From NCBI GenBank assembly GCA_003648765.1, contig QMPV01000008.1:1-37806 (forward strand): a stretch of 37,806 nucleotides of DNA, read 5' to 3'. The DNA is from Candidatus Aminicenantota bacterium (lineage in GTDB: Bacteria > Acidobacteriota > Aminicenantia > Aminicenantales > Aminicenantaceae). A program made the translations under genes and the position numbers. Numbering within the stretch: position 1 is the first letter of the stretch; every line of letters begins with the position of its first letter. A model generated the notes under the pieces. That model did not search any database. It had not been told where the DNA came from and saw only the letters and a list, made by a program, of their open reading frames with translations. Below are positions 23,046 through 31,762 of the stretch, piece by piece.

Positions 23046-24193
23046 TTTTTCACTCCTATCCAGCTGATCCTTTCGGGGGGAGTCTCATTACGCTGGGTTT
23101 CTTCAATTATCTTCTGGAAGGTATTTAGGGTGATATCGCGGCCCCCCAGACCGGTAATATAACCAAAAACAGGCACGGAAGAATTTCCATAGAGAGCCGA
23201 TTTTACTTCTTGGTAAAAAATACCGTGGTGGCCGTAAGAAATATTGCGGTCAATAACCGCTACTTTTTTCGCGTGAGAAAGGATAGACTGGACTTTCTCA
23301 AAGGGGAAAGGACGGAGCACTCTGATTCTCAGGTTGCCCACCTTCAATCCTTTCTCACGGAAATGATCCACGGCCACTCGGGCTGTATAGCCGGTGGTGC
23401 CTGAAGTGACTAAAATAATTTCAGCATCATCGCATTTATAGGGATCAACTAAGCCTAATTTGCGGCCGAACAACTCCTCGAATTCTTGACCTGTTTCTTC
23501 GATAAGAGCCGGGGCTTTCTCCATATCTTTCTGAAGTTTATAGCGAAGTTCGAAATAATGTTCAGGAGAAGTTAATCCACCGAAAGCATGCGGCTCATCT
23601 GGTGTCAGGCGAAATTTAGGTTGAAAGGGGGGCAGGAATTTGTCTACTTTTTCTTGATCCGGAACATCGACTATTTCATAAGTGTGAGAGAGGGAAAAAG
23701 CGTCGAGAATAATCATAGCTGGGATATGGAGTTTTTCGGCTACTTTAAAGGCTTGGATGACACTATCCAAAACTTCTTGATTAGACCCGCAGTAAAATTG
23801 CATCCAACCTGTATCTCTTTGAGAAAGACTGTCATTTTGATCAGTCCAGATACTCCATCCCGGAGCCATGGCTCGATTAATATTGCCCAGGACGACGGGT
23901 AAACGTCCTCCGGAAGCCCAATGGAGAAGTTCATGCATAAGGGCCAATCCCTGAGCTGAAGTGGCGGTAAAAGTTCTGGCCCCGGCTAAAGAAGCCCCTA
24001 AACAGGCCGCCATAGCTGAGTGTTCAGATTCTACTTTAATAAACTGGGCGTCCAAAATTTTCTCGGCGCACATCTCCGAAAGTAATTCTACCACCTGGGT
24101 TTGAGGTGTAATGGGATAAGCGGCAACGACTTGAACCCGGGAAAGCATAGCTCCGTAAGAGAGGGCATGATTACCCATTAGAACTTTTCTCAT
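23042..24193 (-). CDS. porA: Pyruvate:ferredoxin oxidoreductase, alpha subunit
   Basis: 383 residues from ATG 24193. The frame extends nine codons upstream, but GGAGG fits the internal ATG, which overlaps the porD stop as ATGA. Family marks are MGNHALSYGAMLSRVQVVAAYPITPQTQVVELL, FIKVESEHSAMAACLGASLAGARTFTATSAQGLALMHE, and NINRAMAPGWSIWTDQND for pyrimidine and substrate binding. The C-terminal domain has VTSGTTGYTARVAVDHF and LRPFPFEKVQSIL. It forms the catalytic interface with PorB. The tight overlaps on both sides suggest coupled translation of the complex. Confidence 0.94.
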   Translation of the reverse strand: MRKVLMGNHALSYGAMLSRVQVVAAYPITPQTQVVELLSEMCAEKILDAQFIKVESEHSAMAACLGASLAGARTFTATSAQGLALMHELLHWASGGRLPVVLGNINRAMAPGWSIWTDQNDSLSQRDTGWMQFYCGSNQEVLDSVIQAFKVAEKLHIPAMIILDAFSLSHTYEIVDVPDQEKVDKFLPPFQPKFRLTPDEPHAFGGLTSPEHYFELRYKLQKDMEKAPALIEETGQEFEELFGRKLGLVDPYKCDDAEIILVTSGTTGYTARVAVDHFREKGLKVGNLRIRVLRPFPFEKVQSILSHAKKVAVIDRNISYGHHGIFYQEVKSALYGNSSVPVFGYITGLGGRDITLNTFQKIIEETQRNETPPERISWIGVKK

Positions 24194-24489
24194 TTTTCTT
24201 CCTCCACCATGGTAATGCATTTAACAGGACATTCTTCAGCACAAAGACCGCATCCTTTACAGTAAGTGTAATCTACCACGGGATATTCGTTCTCAATGTA
24301 AATAGCTACGTCGGGGCAGAATTTCCAGCAAATACCGCATTGAATACAGTTTTCCAAGTTGATTTCAGGACGAATATTTCGCCAGGCTCCTGTGCGATTA
24401 TGAAGCATGGAGCCAAGGGAATATGGAGCCAGAGGCATCTCTTTTTCTGAATGAAAAATAATTTTTTTTGTGGGTTGTTGTTTTTTCAT
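24190..24489 (-). CDS. porD: Pyruvate:ferredoxin oxidoreductase, delta (ferredoxin-like) subunit
   Basis: 99 residues. Two classical [4Fe-4S] motifs are C48-C51-C54-C58 (CIQCGICWKFCP) and C77-C80-C83-C87 (CKGCGLCAEECP). It passes electrons from the PorAB active site to free ferredoxin, for which the small ferredoxin at 8343-8591 is one candidate. It lies 13 bases after porG and shares ATGA with porA. Confidence 0.95.
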   Translation of the reverse strand: MKKQQPTKKIIFHSEKEMPLAPYSLGSMLHNRTGAWRNIRPEINLENCIQCGICWKFCPDVAIYIENEYPVVDYTYCKGCGLCAEECPVKCITMVEEEK

Positions 24490-24502
24490 GGTTCTTTCCT
24501 TA

Positions 24503-25057
24503 TTAAGAGTGAAAGACTACTGATTCATAAGCCTCTTTGGCCGCCGCCGCATTTTCTTCGGGTTTAAGGGGAACTCCTTCTTTGACTGCTTGAATAACTG
24601 ACTCTAAACGGGCTAAATCCAAGACTTTGACCACTGCTCCCACAATAGCGGTATTAACGATAGGAGTGGCCCGGGTGCCCAATTGATGTTTAAGAGCGAT
24701 GTGAGTGGCGTCAATAGTGGCAACTCGGTATTTGGTTGGGAAAGCCAATTCTTCAGGTTTTTTATCGGTGTTGACAATAATCCAGCCTTTTTCTTTGAGG
24801 CCTTCGGTGACGTCAATTGCTTCGATCAAAGTGGGGTCGAGAACAACGATATGGTCAGGGGAGTAAATCCGACTTTTGTCAAAAATGGGAGTCTCATCAA
24901 TTCTAATAAAGGCATAAACTGGAGCTCCCCGACGTTCCACTCCAAATTCAGGGTAAGCCTGGACAAATTTTCCTTCTTTGTTAATGGCATCGGCCAGAAT
25001 TTTGGAGGCCACTACAGTTCCTTGACCTCCGCGGCCATGAAATCTTATTTCAACCAT
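24503..25057 (-). CDS. porG: Pyruvate:ferredoxin oxidoreductase, gamma subunit
   Basis: 184 residues, the usual size. MVEIRFHGRGGQGTVVASKILADAINKEGKFVQAYPEFGVERRGAPVYAFIRID is the standard gamma-subunit opening, and TRATPIVNTAIVGAVVKVL is the second conserved block. GAGGAG lies 5 bases before the ATG. It leads the porGDAB cluster of the four-subunit type common in archaea and deep-branching anaerobic bacteria. The fumarase alpha gene ends 94 bases upstream on the same strand, so one message from the fumarase promoter could cover all five genes. Confidence 0.95.
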   Translation of the reverse strand: MVEIRFHGRGGQGTVVASKILADAINKEGKFVQAYPEFGVERRGAPVYAFIRIDETPIFDKSRIYSPDHIVVLDPTLIEAIDVTEGLKEKGWIIVNTDKKPEELAFPTKYRVATIDATHIALKHQLGTRATPIVNTAIVGAVVKVLDLARLESVIQAVKEGVPLKPEENAAAAKEAYESVVFHS

Positions 25058-25151
25058 TTTAGCTCCTCTAATTTGTAAAATCCAAAGAGATTCACTCCGC
25101 TTTCTTTTTGAAACTCATCCTTTTGAGTGAAAAAATTTTAAGTCAAAGGAG

Positions 25152-26009
25152 TTACAGCTCAAAACTTAGCACTCGGTGAGAATGGCACTGAATGTTGACT
25201 GCTGCTGGCATGGAAGCAATATGGCAGGGAAAAGCTTCTACATGAACAGCCAGAGCCGTGCAGCGTCCCCCCATTCCTTGGGGACCAATACCCAGGTTGT
25301 TTATTCTCTCCAAAAGTCTTTTTTCCATTTCAGCGTAGAAGGGATCAGGATTAGGTGTGCCTAAAGGACGTCGGAGGAGAGCTTTTTTAGCCAGGAGAGC
25401 GGAGTACTCGAAGTTACCACCCACTCCTACCCCGATAATTATAGGAGGACAAGGATTAGAACCAGCTTTATCCACTGTTTCCACCACAAAGTCTTCAATG
25501 CCTTCCAACCCAGCCGCGGGGGCAAACATTCGAATAGCACTCATGTTTTCAGCTCCTCCCCCTTTAGCCACAAAGGTGACTTTAAAGACATCGCCGGGGA
25601 CTAATTCCCAATGGATGAAGGCCGGAGTGTTATCACCGGTATTTTTACGACGAATGGGATCTTCAACAACTGATTTTCTTAGATATCCCTCAGCATAGCC
25701 CTGCCGGACTCCTTCAGTAATGGCTTCATGGAGACTGGTTAAATTATCATCATATTCCAATTGGACTTGTTCGCCTAGTTCCACAAAAAAGACAGCTAGA
25801 CCAGTATCTTGACAAAGACCTAATTTTTCTTCTCGAGCAATCCGGGCATTTTCCAGAATTTGTTCTAGAACTGCTTGACCGGCGGGTGATTCTTCTTTTT
25901 CCCGCCATTCTTGAAGAATTTTTAAGACATCGTCCTGAAGCTCGAAGTTGGCCTGCTGGACTATTTCTTTAATTTTATCTCTGACAGTGGATAGACGAAT
26001 ACGCTTCAT
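25152..26009 (-). CDS. Class I fumarate hydratase, alpha subunit
   Basis: 285 residues, corresponding to the N-terminal half of single-chain class I fumarases. The three cysteines expected to bind the catalytic [4Fe-4S] cluster are C66 (LGLCQDTG), C187 (GSNPCPP) and C275 (VNIQCHSHR). KGGGAENMSAIRMFAPAAG is also typical. With a separate beta subunit it would interconvert fumarate and malate; tartrate dehydratase is a close alternative. The beta subunit is not next to it: downstream comes porG and upstream an aldehyde dehydrogenase. GGAGG precedes the ATG by 8 bases, and a strong promoter lies 62-90 bases upstream. Confidence 0.92.
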   Translation of the reverse strand: MKRIRLSTVRDKIKEIVQQANFELQDDVLKILQEWREKEESPAGQAVLEQILENARIAREEKLGLCQDTGLAVFFVELGEQVQLEYDDNLTSLHEAITEGVRQGYAEGYLRKSVVEDPIRRKNTGDNTPAFIHWELVPGDVFKVTFVAKGGGAENMSAIRMFAPAAGLEGIEDFVVETVDKAGSNPCPPIIIGVGVGGNFEYSALLAKKALLRRPLGTPNPDPFYAEMEKRLLERINNLGIGPQGMGGRCTALAVHVEAFPCHIASMPAAVNIQCHSHRVLSFEL

Positions 26010-26070
26010 GAATTACCTCCAGATAGTAAGACGTTATATAATGGGGCATATTGATATGGCATGAAGCTTT

Positions 26071-26099
26071 AGTTTATGTCTTGGTGATTGTTGTGTCAA
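26071..26099 (-). promoter_or_regulatory. Promoter of the fumarase alpha (and probably por) unit
   Basis: On the minus strand a consensus TTGACA (26094-26099) and TAAACT (26071-26076) are 17 bases apart. The predicted leader is about 55 bases and ends in GGAGG before the ATG at 26009. Confidence 0.65.
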
Positions 26100-26305
26100 G
26101 TTTAGAAACTTTTCTTCTTCCTGCCTGGAGCGTAAAGGGAAAAGAGTTTCCTAGGGGGATTTTTGCGGGCAAGTTTTCCTTCCACGAAAATATGTCTAGT
26201 TTAAGATAGGTTGACTTTGGAGGAGATTTAAAGGGGAAAATAAAAATTATTCTCTCCGGAAAAAAGACTCCTTCTTTTGTATTTGGTTTAAGCCAATAAG
26301 CCGGA

Positions 26306-27736
26306 TTATAATTCTGTTTTGAGATTGACTACCATTAATTTAAGTTCGGTCATTTCTTCAATGGCGTACCGGAGACCCTCTCGTCCGAAACCTGATTCTT
26401 TGACTCCACCATAAGGCATATGGTCAACTCTGAAGGTGGGAATATCGTTGATGATTACTCCTCCGACATCAAGTTTTTCAAAGGCTTGGAAGGCCTTATT
26501 TAAGTTATGGGTGAAAACACCGGCCTGGAGACCGTAAATGGAATAATTAACATTCTCCAAGGCCTGCGAAAAATCGTTGTATTTGTAAATCACCACCACG
26601 GGCGCAAAGGCTTCCAGCCAGGAAATTCGCAGCTCAGGTTTCACATTTTCCAGAATAGTGGGTTCAACTAGGTTTCCTTCTCTTTTGCCTCCAGTGAGAA
26701 TTCTAGCTCCTTCTTCTACTGCTTCCTGGATCCACTGTTCGATTTGCTCGGCTGCTTCCAGAGTAATCATAGGCCCCACATCGGTTTCCTCCTCAAGAGG
26801 ATTGCCCACTTTCAATTTTTTGGTCTGGGCAATGAATTCGTTGAGAAAGCGATCATAAATTTTCTCGTGGAGGAAAATTCTTTGGATAGAGATACAAATT
26901 TGACCCGCATAAGCAAAAGCTCCTAAAAGACATCGGGAAATAGCATATTCAAGATCAGCATCAGGTTCGATGACTACAGCTGCGTTACCCCCTAATTCGA
27001 GAGTAACTCTTTTTTTGGGAGCTTTTTTCTTCAAGGGCCATCCTACAGCCGGGCTGCCGGTGAAAGTCACCATTTTCACTTGTTCCTCTTCGAGCAGGGC
27101 TTCAGCTGCATTATAACTGGAAGGCAAAATATTTACTCCTCCCGGAGGAATGTCGGTGGAGTGGACAATTTCTCCTAAAAGGAGAGCAGTTGGGGAGACT
27201 TGAGAGGCTGGCCGAAGGATAAAAGCATTGCCCGAAGCGATAGCCGGGGCCATTTTGTGGGCTACCAGATTCAAGGGGAAATTAAAAGGTGTTATCCCAG
27301 CAATGACTCCCAGGGGAAAACGGCGTACAAGTCCCCAGCGATCTTTGGTGGCTGGTGTTAAGTCAAGAGGAATAAGTTCTCCATAGATTCTTTTAGCCTC
27401 TTCAGCGGCAATGAGAAAAGTGTTGACAGCTCTTTCCACTTCAGTCCGAGCTGAACGAATGGGTTTGCCGGCCACCAAAGCAATGGATTGGGCGAGTTCT
27501 TCCTTTCTGTCGGCAATAGTCTGCGATATTTTTTCGAGAATTTTATAGCGCTCATGACTCGAGAGAGATTTTGTCTGCTGAAAGGCGTGGGCGGCCGAGT
27601 CAATGGCTTGTTGCATTAAAGCTCGATTGGCGAAGTGGACTTTAGCTACAGGTGTACCATCATAAGGAGAGAGAATTTCCCTAGTTTCGAAACCATCAAC
27701 CGCCTGTCCGTTTATCCATAATTTGTATTCAGTCAT
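26306..27736 (-). CDS. NAD(P)-dependent aldehyde dehydrogenase
   Basis: 476 residues, normal for the ALDH superfamily. The catalytic Cys is C281 in YAGQICISIQR, the general base Glu is E247 in VTLELGGN, and the oxyanion Asn lies in ITPFNFPLN (N152). The cofactor-site Lys of the common V-x-K-P motif is Arg here (R175, FILRPASQ), and EVFGPV is replaced by EAFAPV; both may affect cofactor or substrate choice. GYGGVKESGFGREG-like ending MPYGGVKESGFGREG is standard. The sequence style is close to lactaldehyde and non-phosphorylating glyceraldehyde-3-phosphate dehydrogenases, but the substrate cannot be fixed. It lies 91 bases after xylB on the same strand with a strong AGGAGGAGG site. Confidence 0.88.
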   Translation of the reverse strand: MTEYKLWINGQAVDGFETREILSPYDGTPVAKVHFANRALMQQAIDSAAHAFQQTKSLSSHERYKILEKISQTIADRKEELAQSIALVAGKPIRSARTEVERAVNTFLIAAEEAKRIYGELIPLDLTPATKDRWGLVRRFPLGVIAGITPFNFPLNLVAHKMAPAIASGNAFILRPASQVSPTALLLGEIVHSTDIPPGGVNILPSSYNAAEALLEEEQVKMVTFTGSPAVGWPLKKKAPKKRVTLELGGNAAVVIEPDADLEYAISRCLLGAFAYAGQICISIQRIFLHEKIYDRFLNEFIAQTKKLKVGNPLEEETDVGPMITLEAAEQIEQWIQEAVEEGARILTGGKREGNLVEPTILENVKPELRISWLEAFAPVVVIYKYNDFSQALENVNYSIYGLQAGVFTHNLNKAFQAFEKLDVGGVIINDIPTFRVDHMPYGGVKESGFGREGLRYAIEEMTELKLMVVNLKTEL

Positions 27737-27827
27737 TCCTCCTCCTTAGAACAGAGTCTTTTGGAATGAAAAAAAGTTCATTTTTCTTAAAGAATAAGAC
27801 ATTTTTATTATTGGAGCAAGATTAAAT

Positions 27828-29354
27828 CTAAGTGGATTCTTCTGGCTGCCCGATTAGAGAGCTCCAGGGGAGAGACTGCCAGGCCAGGTTAAATCTAGTT
27901 TGTAATTCACCATAAAAAGTCACTAATTCAAGGTCAGGTTCAATGGGAGAAGGGATTTTTTTGACCAAGTGGGCCGTGAGTTCTGATAAAGAAATAGCTT
28001 CACCCTGTTCTTGAAGATAGGTCCAGATACTTTGCAAAGCGGCTCCATAGGCCGCGGCTTCATTTTCAGCGAGGGTGAAAAGAGGACAATTAAGGATAGA
28101 AGCAGCTATTTTAAGCCAGGTCTTATTTTTAGCTCCTCCGCCAGTGACACGAATCTCGGAAGGATTGAGTTGCAATTGTTTCATTCTTGCCCAGCCATAG
28201 CCCAAATTAAAGATGGTTCCTTCGAGGACTGCCCGGACAAAATATTCTGGTGAGAAATTATGCTGAGTTAGACCGATGAAGGCTCCTTTCCCAAATGGAA
28301 TTTCCGGAACCCTTTCTCCATTAAGAAAAGGAAGGAAAATCAACCCACCAGCTCCAGGGGGAGATTGATTAGCTAGAGATTCAAGGTTCTGATTGCTTAA
28401 TTGAAAGAGTTGTTTGATTTTTTCGGTGGTATTGGTGACGTTCATGGTGCACAGTAAGGGCAACCAGCCTCCCGTACTATCACAAAAGGCGGCGATTTCT
28501 CCTTGAGGATCAATGATAGGCTGAGGAGAGTAAGAAAAGATTGTTCCTGAAGTACCCAAACTAAGAGTAGCCAACCCCGCCCTGGTGTTACCGGTGCCAA
28601 TAGCCGCCATCATATTGTCGCCTCCGCCGGCCGCTACCAGGACCCTATCCAGATTGAAATCGTCTTTTATGCGCCCGGTAACATAGCCTACTGGCGACCT
28701 GGGATGGGATAAAGGAGGAAGTTTTTCCTCCAAGTTGGTGTCAATGACGTGCAATACTTCTGGTTGCCATTTTCGTTGACGGATTTCCATCAATCCCGTT
28801 CCCGAGGCGTCTCCATACTCCATATGGGCCACTCCAGTCAGAACGAAATTTATATAGTTGTGGGGAAGGAGGATAGTTTTCAGCCGTTTGAAATTAGCGG
28901 GCTCATTTTTTTTCAACCAGAGAATTTTAGAGGCGGTATAACCAACTGCCAGATGAAGGCCTACTTTTTCGATGAATTTTTCTTTTCCTCCTAGAGCTTG
29001 CCTGATTGCCTCGGTTTCGTTAACCGTGGAGGTGTCATTCCATAATTTGGCTGGGCGGAGAGGTCGTCCTGATTTATCCAAGGGAACAAAACCATGCTGT
29101 TGGGCCGAAACGCCTAAAGAGACAATTTTTCGGGGAGATAGACCACTCTGGTTAAGAGCCTGGTGCCAGGCTTTCTTCAGGGCCTTGATCCAATCTTCGG
29201 GATTTTGTTCTTTTTCTCCAGGTCGGCGACCAGTAGGTTCAGGGTGAGGGGCATAACCGCGGGCCAGGACTTCCCCTTTGAAGTTAACCAGAAGAACCTT
29301 AGTCCCTTGAGTGCCAGAGTCAATCCCGACGGCCACTAAATTATTTTGAGCCAT
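27828..29354 (-). CDS. xylB: Xylulokinase, FGGY carbohydrate kinase family
   Basis: 508 residues. The opening VGIDSGTQGTKVLLVNFKGEVLA and the early block SLGVSAQQHGFVPLDKSGRPLRPAKLWNDTST are those of xylulokinase, as is GGGDNMMAAIGTGNTRAGLATLSLGTSGTIF. RVTGGGAKNKTWLKIAASIL and ENEAAAYGAAL form the ATP side. It phosphorylates D-xylulose to xylulose 5-phosphate for the pentose phosphate pathway; another pentulose or polyol cannot be ruled out. No xylose isomerase or sugar transporter is in the window. There is no ribosome site; a perfect TATAAT ends 8 bases before the ATG, suggesting a leaderless message. Confidence 0.9.
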   Translation of the reverse strand: MAQNNLVAVGIDSGTQGTKVLLVNFKGEVLARGYAPHPEPTGRRPGEKEQNPEDWIKALKKAWHQALNQSGLSPRKIVSLGVSAQQHGFVPLDKSGRPLRPAKLWNDTSTVNETEAIRQALGGKEKFIEKVGLHLAVGYTASKILWLKKNEPANFKRLKTILLPHNYINFVLTGVAHMEYGDASGTGLMEIRQRKWQPEVLHVIDTNLEEKLPPLSHPRSPVGYVTGRIKDDFNLDRVLVAAGGGDNMMAAIGTGNTRAGLATLSLGTSGTIFSYSPQPIIDPQGEIAAFCDSTGGWLPLLCTMNVTNTTEKIKQLFQLSNQNLESLANQSPPGAGGLIFLPFLNGERVPEIPFGKGAFIGLTQHNFSPEYFVRAVLEGTIFNLGYGWARMKQLQLNPSEIRVTGGGAKNKTWLKIAASILNCPLFTLAENEAAAYGAALQSIWTYLQEQGEAISLSELTAHLVKKIPSPIEPDLELVTFYGELQTRFNLAWQSLPWSSLIGQPEEST

Positions 29355-29362
29355 GATTAGTT

Positions 29363-29368
29363 ATTATA
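29363..29368 (-). promoter_or_regulatory. -10 box abutting the xylB start
   Basis: A perfect TATAAT on the minus strand ends 8 bases before the ATG at 29354. The -35 region is poor (TTTAAC at 16 bases). Transcription would begin at the start codon. Confidence 0.5.
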
Positions 29369-29434
29369 TCTAGCTTAGAAAGAAGTTAAAAAAAATTTTT
29401 AATTTTTCTTGGCCTAAACCTATTTTTTATCTGG

Positions 29435-29464
29435 CTTGACCTTGTTTTTGCCCAAAGGATCAAG
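29435..29464. repeat. Inverted repeat between the SLC13 gene and xylB
   Basis: CTTGACCTT (29435-29443) pairs with AAGG-A-TCAAG (29455-29464) with one bulged A. It lies about 110 bases upstream of xylB. Only four T follow on the plus strand and none on the minus strand, so it is at best a weak terminator for the transporter gene. Confidence 0.35.
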
Positions 29465-29611
29465 TTTTATGAGGCTAGAGTTATTTTTTCTTAACACTGA
29501 AAGATTTTGACGGCTGGGCTTAGTTGATTTGAGAAAAAAGGATTCTTTGTTTAGAGTTGGATTTTAAGAAAGGCAAGGATGATTGAATTAATGTGGGGTC
29601 CCAGAAAAGGA

Positions 29612-31345
29612 CTAAAAGTGAAAGAAGAGGGGGACAAGAGTACAGACAATAATCCCATAGATAAGAGCTAAAGGAAGACCCGTCTTGAGGTAATGATGGA
29701 AGCGATAATTTCCAGGACCGTAAATCATTAAATTGGTTTGATAGGAATAAGGTGTGAGAAAGTTGCTACTGGACCCGTAAGCAATGACCATAATAAAAGG
29801 TAGAGGATTTACTCCGAGGGAAAGAGCAGTAGTGTAAGCAATAGGGAAGGAAAGAGCCGCGGTAGCGTTGTTGGTAATAAAAAGAGTTAGTACTTGAGTT
29901 AAAAGAAAAACTCCTATTAGGTTTCCCCAGGGGCCGAAGGAGTTAAAGACGGATAAAATAAGATTAGCTATGGTTTGGGCAGCTCCCGAATGAATCATTA
30001 CCTCAGCTACCCCAATGGCTGAGCCAATAAGGGCAATCAGTTCAAAATGAAGATTCTCTTTTATTTCCTCTAGAGAGAGAAACCCGAGGAGAAAATAAGA
30101 AAAAAGAACTATCATTAGTGATTTAACCAAAGAAATTACGCCCGTGGCACTAAGAATAATGGCTATTAGAAACAAGCTTATTGCTACCAGGCTCTGTTGG
30201 ACATTAAGTTTTTTGGCTACAGGGAGAGGGTGAACGAAATAGAAATGGCTGCTTAAGTCTTCTTTTTTTCCAAAGTCGGTGCCCACAGCCAGCACCAGAC
30301 TATCTCCAGGTTGTAATTTAATCGAACCGATTTTTCCTGATAATTTTTGCTCTCCTCTCTTGACGGCCACCGCTACCGCATCGAATCTAGCCCGAAAGTT
30401 AACCTCTTTGATACTTTTGCCGATAAGAGTGGAGTTATGAGAGAGGATGACTTCTACCAAATTTTTTTCCAGAATTTTCCAATTTTCTTCTTCGAAAACC
30501 TGAAGTCGATCGAATTTTTCAATATCTTTGATTTGGGAAACTTCTCCTACAAAGACTAAGATATCTTCCTCTTGAATTATTTCGTCAGGAGTTACCGGAG
30601 AAATTAATTTACCTTGACGGATTATTTCGGCTAGAAAGAGGCTTTCTAAATTTCGGAAATTGTTTTCTTGAACGGTTCGACCTATATGGCGCGAACCGGA
30701 TAAAACTTTGGCTTCCAGAAAAAAACGGGAAGGCTTGGGCCTTTTTTCTTTAATAGTGGGCAGGAGATGAGGGGCTCCCAGACTTAAATAGATAATTCCG
30801 GCCAAAAAGAGGGGAAGGCCTACATAAACGAAATCAAAGATTCCTAGGGGCGGAAGTCCTTCTTTGATAACAAAACTATTGACAATAAGATTAGTAGAAG
30901 TACCGATTAAAGTCAGTGTTCCTCCCAGGATGGCGCTATAACTAAGAGGAATTAACAGTTTGGAAGGAGGGAAGCGCCGATTGGCTTTAATGGGACCGAG
31001 AAAAGAGGCCACCACAGCTGTGTTGTTAATAAAAGCGGATAAACCACCAGCTAAGAAACTCAAACGAAAAATGGTTTTTGGCAAAGAATGGTTCTTGATA
31101 ATGAGCCGGGAGAAGTAATCATTAAGGAAGGATTTGTTTATTCCGTAAGCAATGACTAAGAGAAGGATAAGAGAAACAAGCGAGGGATTGACAAAGTTCC
31201 CGAGCATATCTTCCACTTTGATTAGATTCAAGAGAAAGAAAAGAAAAAGAAGTGAAGCAAAAAGAAGAGAAGGATGGATTTTTGTTTTAACCAAGAGGAT
31301 AAATAGACCAGCAATTCCTACGAGAACAATAACTGATTGGCTCAT
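29612..31345 (-). CDS. SLC13/DASS-type anion symporter with two TrkA-C domains
   Basis: 577 residues. Membrane segments surround a central cytoplasmic insert (about 205-355) made of two TrkA-C/RCK-C domains, each with the IGRTV or IGKSI and ILVFVG or SLVLAVG pattern. The transport halves carry the paired SLC13 motifs: INNTAVVASFLGPI followed by ILGGTLTLIGTSTNLIVNS, and ITNNATAALSFPIAYTTAL followed by AYGSSSNFLTPYSYQTNLMIYGPG. Members move sulfate, dicarboxylates or other anions with sodium; TrkA-C insertion is common in bacterial sulfate-type members. The substrate is not settled. The start has no ribosome site, and a good promoter ends 7 bases before the ATG. Confidence 0.9.
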   Translation of the reverse strand: MSQSVIVLVGIAGLFILLVKTKIHPSLLFASLLFLFFLLNLIKVEDMLGNFVNPSLVSLILLLVIAYGINKSFLNDYFSRLIIKNHSLPKTIFRLSFLAGGLSAFINNTAVVASFLGPIKANRRFPPSKLLIPLSYSAILGGTLTLIGTSTNLIVNSFVIKEGLPPLGIFDFVYVGLPLFLAGIIYLSLGAPHLLPTIKEKRPKPSRFFLEAKVLSGSRHIGRTVQENNFRNLESLFLAEIIRQGKLISPVTPDEIIQEEDILVFVGEVSQIKDIEKFDRLQVFEEENWKILEKNLVEVILSHNSTLIGKSIKEVNFRARFDAVAVAVKRGEQKLSGKIGSIKLQPGDSLVLAVGTDFGKKEDLSSHFYFVHPLPVAKKLNVQQSLVAISLFLIAIILSATGVISLVKSLMIVLFSYFLLGFLSLEEIKENLHFELIALIGSAIGVAEVMIHSGAAQTIANLILSVFNSFGPWGNLIGVFLLTQVLTLFITNNATAALSFPIAYTTALSLGVNPLPFIMVIAYGSSSNFLTPYSYQTNLMIYGPGNYRFHHYLKTGLPLALIYGIIVCTLVPLFFHF

Positions 31346-31762
31346 CTTAGTAAGTCTATTGCCTCTGAATTAAGAAGTCAAGAGTAATATTGTAGTTTTA
31401 TTAGGTTATTATTGGAGTATAAAAGATTTTGTTTTAGAATTCGATGATGAGGCCAGAGTGGTTGCCCCCTAAGAAGTCTTGGATTGATTTTGATAATATC
31501 TTGCCAATTGAATTATTTCTAGAACTTGTTTTGCCTTAATTGGCTATAAAGAGAAGAGTTATCTTTTATTCAAGAAATTTAAATATAACCGGAAAATTTA
31601 AAGGTGAGGGAAGACAAGTTTTTTCCGAAAGGTTCAATTAATTTTAGCTATATCTAGAAGTTAGGATTACTGCTTTAGTCCACGTTCTAGGTGTGCTAGA
31701 AGACCTAGGTTCAATTTTAAACTACCAAGACCATAGGGCCAAGTGTACATCTCTTTAATTAT
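31346..31762. other. 417-base gap after the leucine operon
   Basis: Besides the transporter promoter I see only inverted repeats: GCCAATT (31503-31509)/AATTGGC (31538-31544), TTCTAG-GTGTG-CTAGAA (31685-31701), and the competing CTAGGT (31687-31692)/ACCTAG (31703-31708). None is followed by a T run in the direction of the leucine operon, so its terminator is not obvious. Confidence 0.4.
31353..31381 (-). promoter_or_regulatory. Promoter abutting the SLC13 transporter start
   Basis: On the minus strand TTGACT (31376-31381) and TAGACT (31353-31358) are 17 bases apart, and the -10 box ends 7 bases before the ATG at 31345. This predicts a leaderless transcript. Confidence 0.55.

Noticed and set aside
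25357-25698. Open frame on the plus strand inside the fumarase gene
   Set aside because: It is antisense to a well-supported gene, has no ribosome site, and matches no family.
31685-31708. tRNA-like or T-box-like element after the leucine operon
   Set aside because: The paired segments compete with each other, no cloverleaf forms, and the position is downstream of the operon rather than in its leader.
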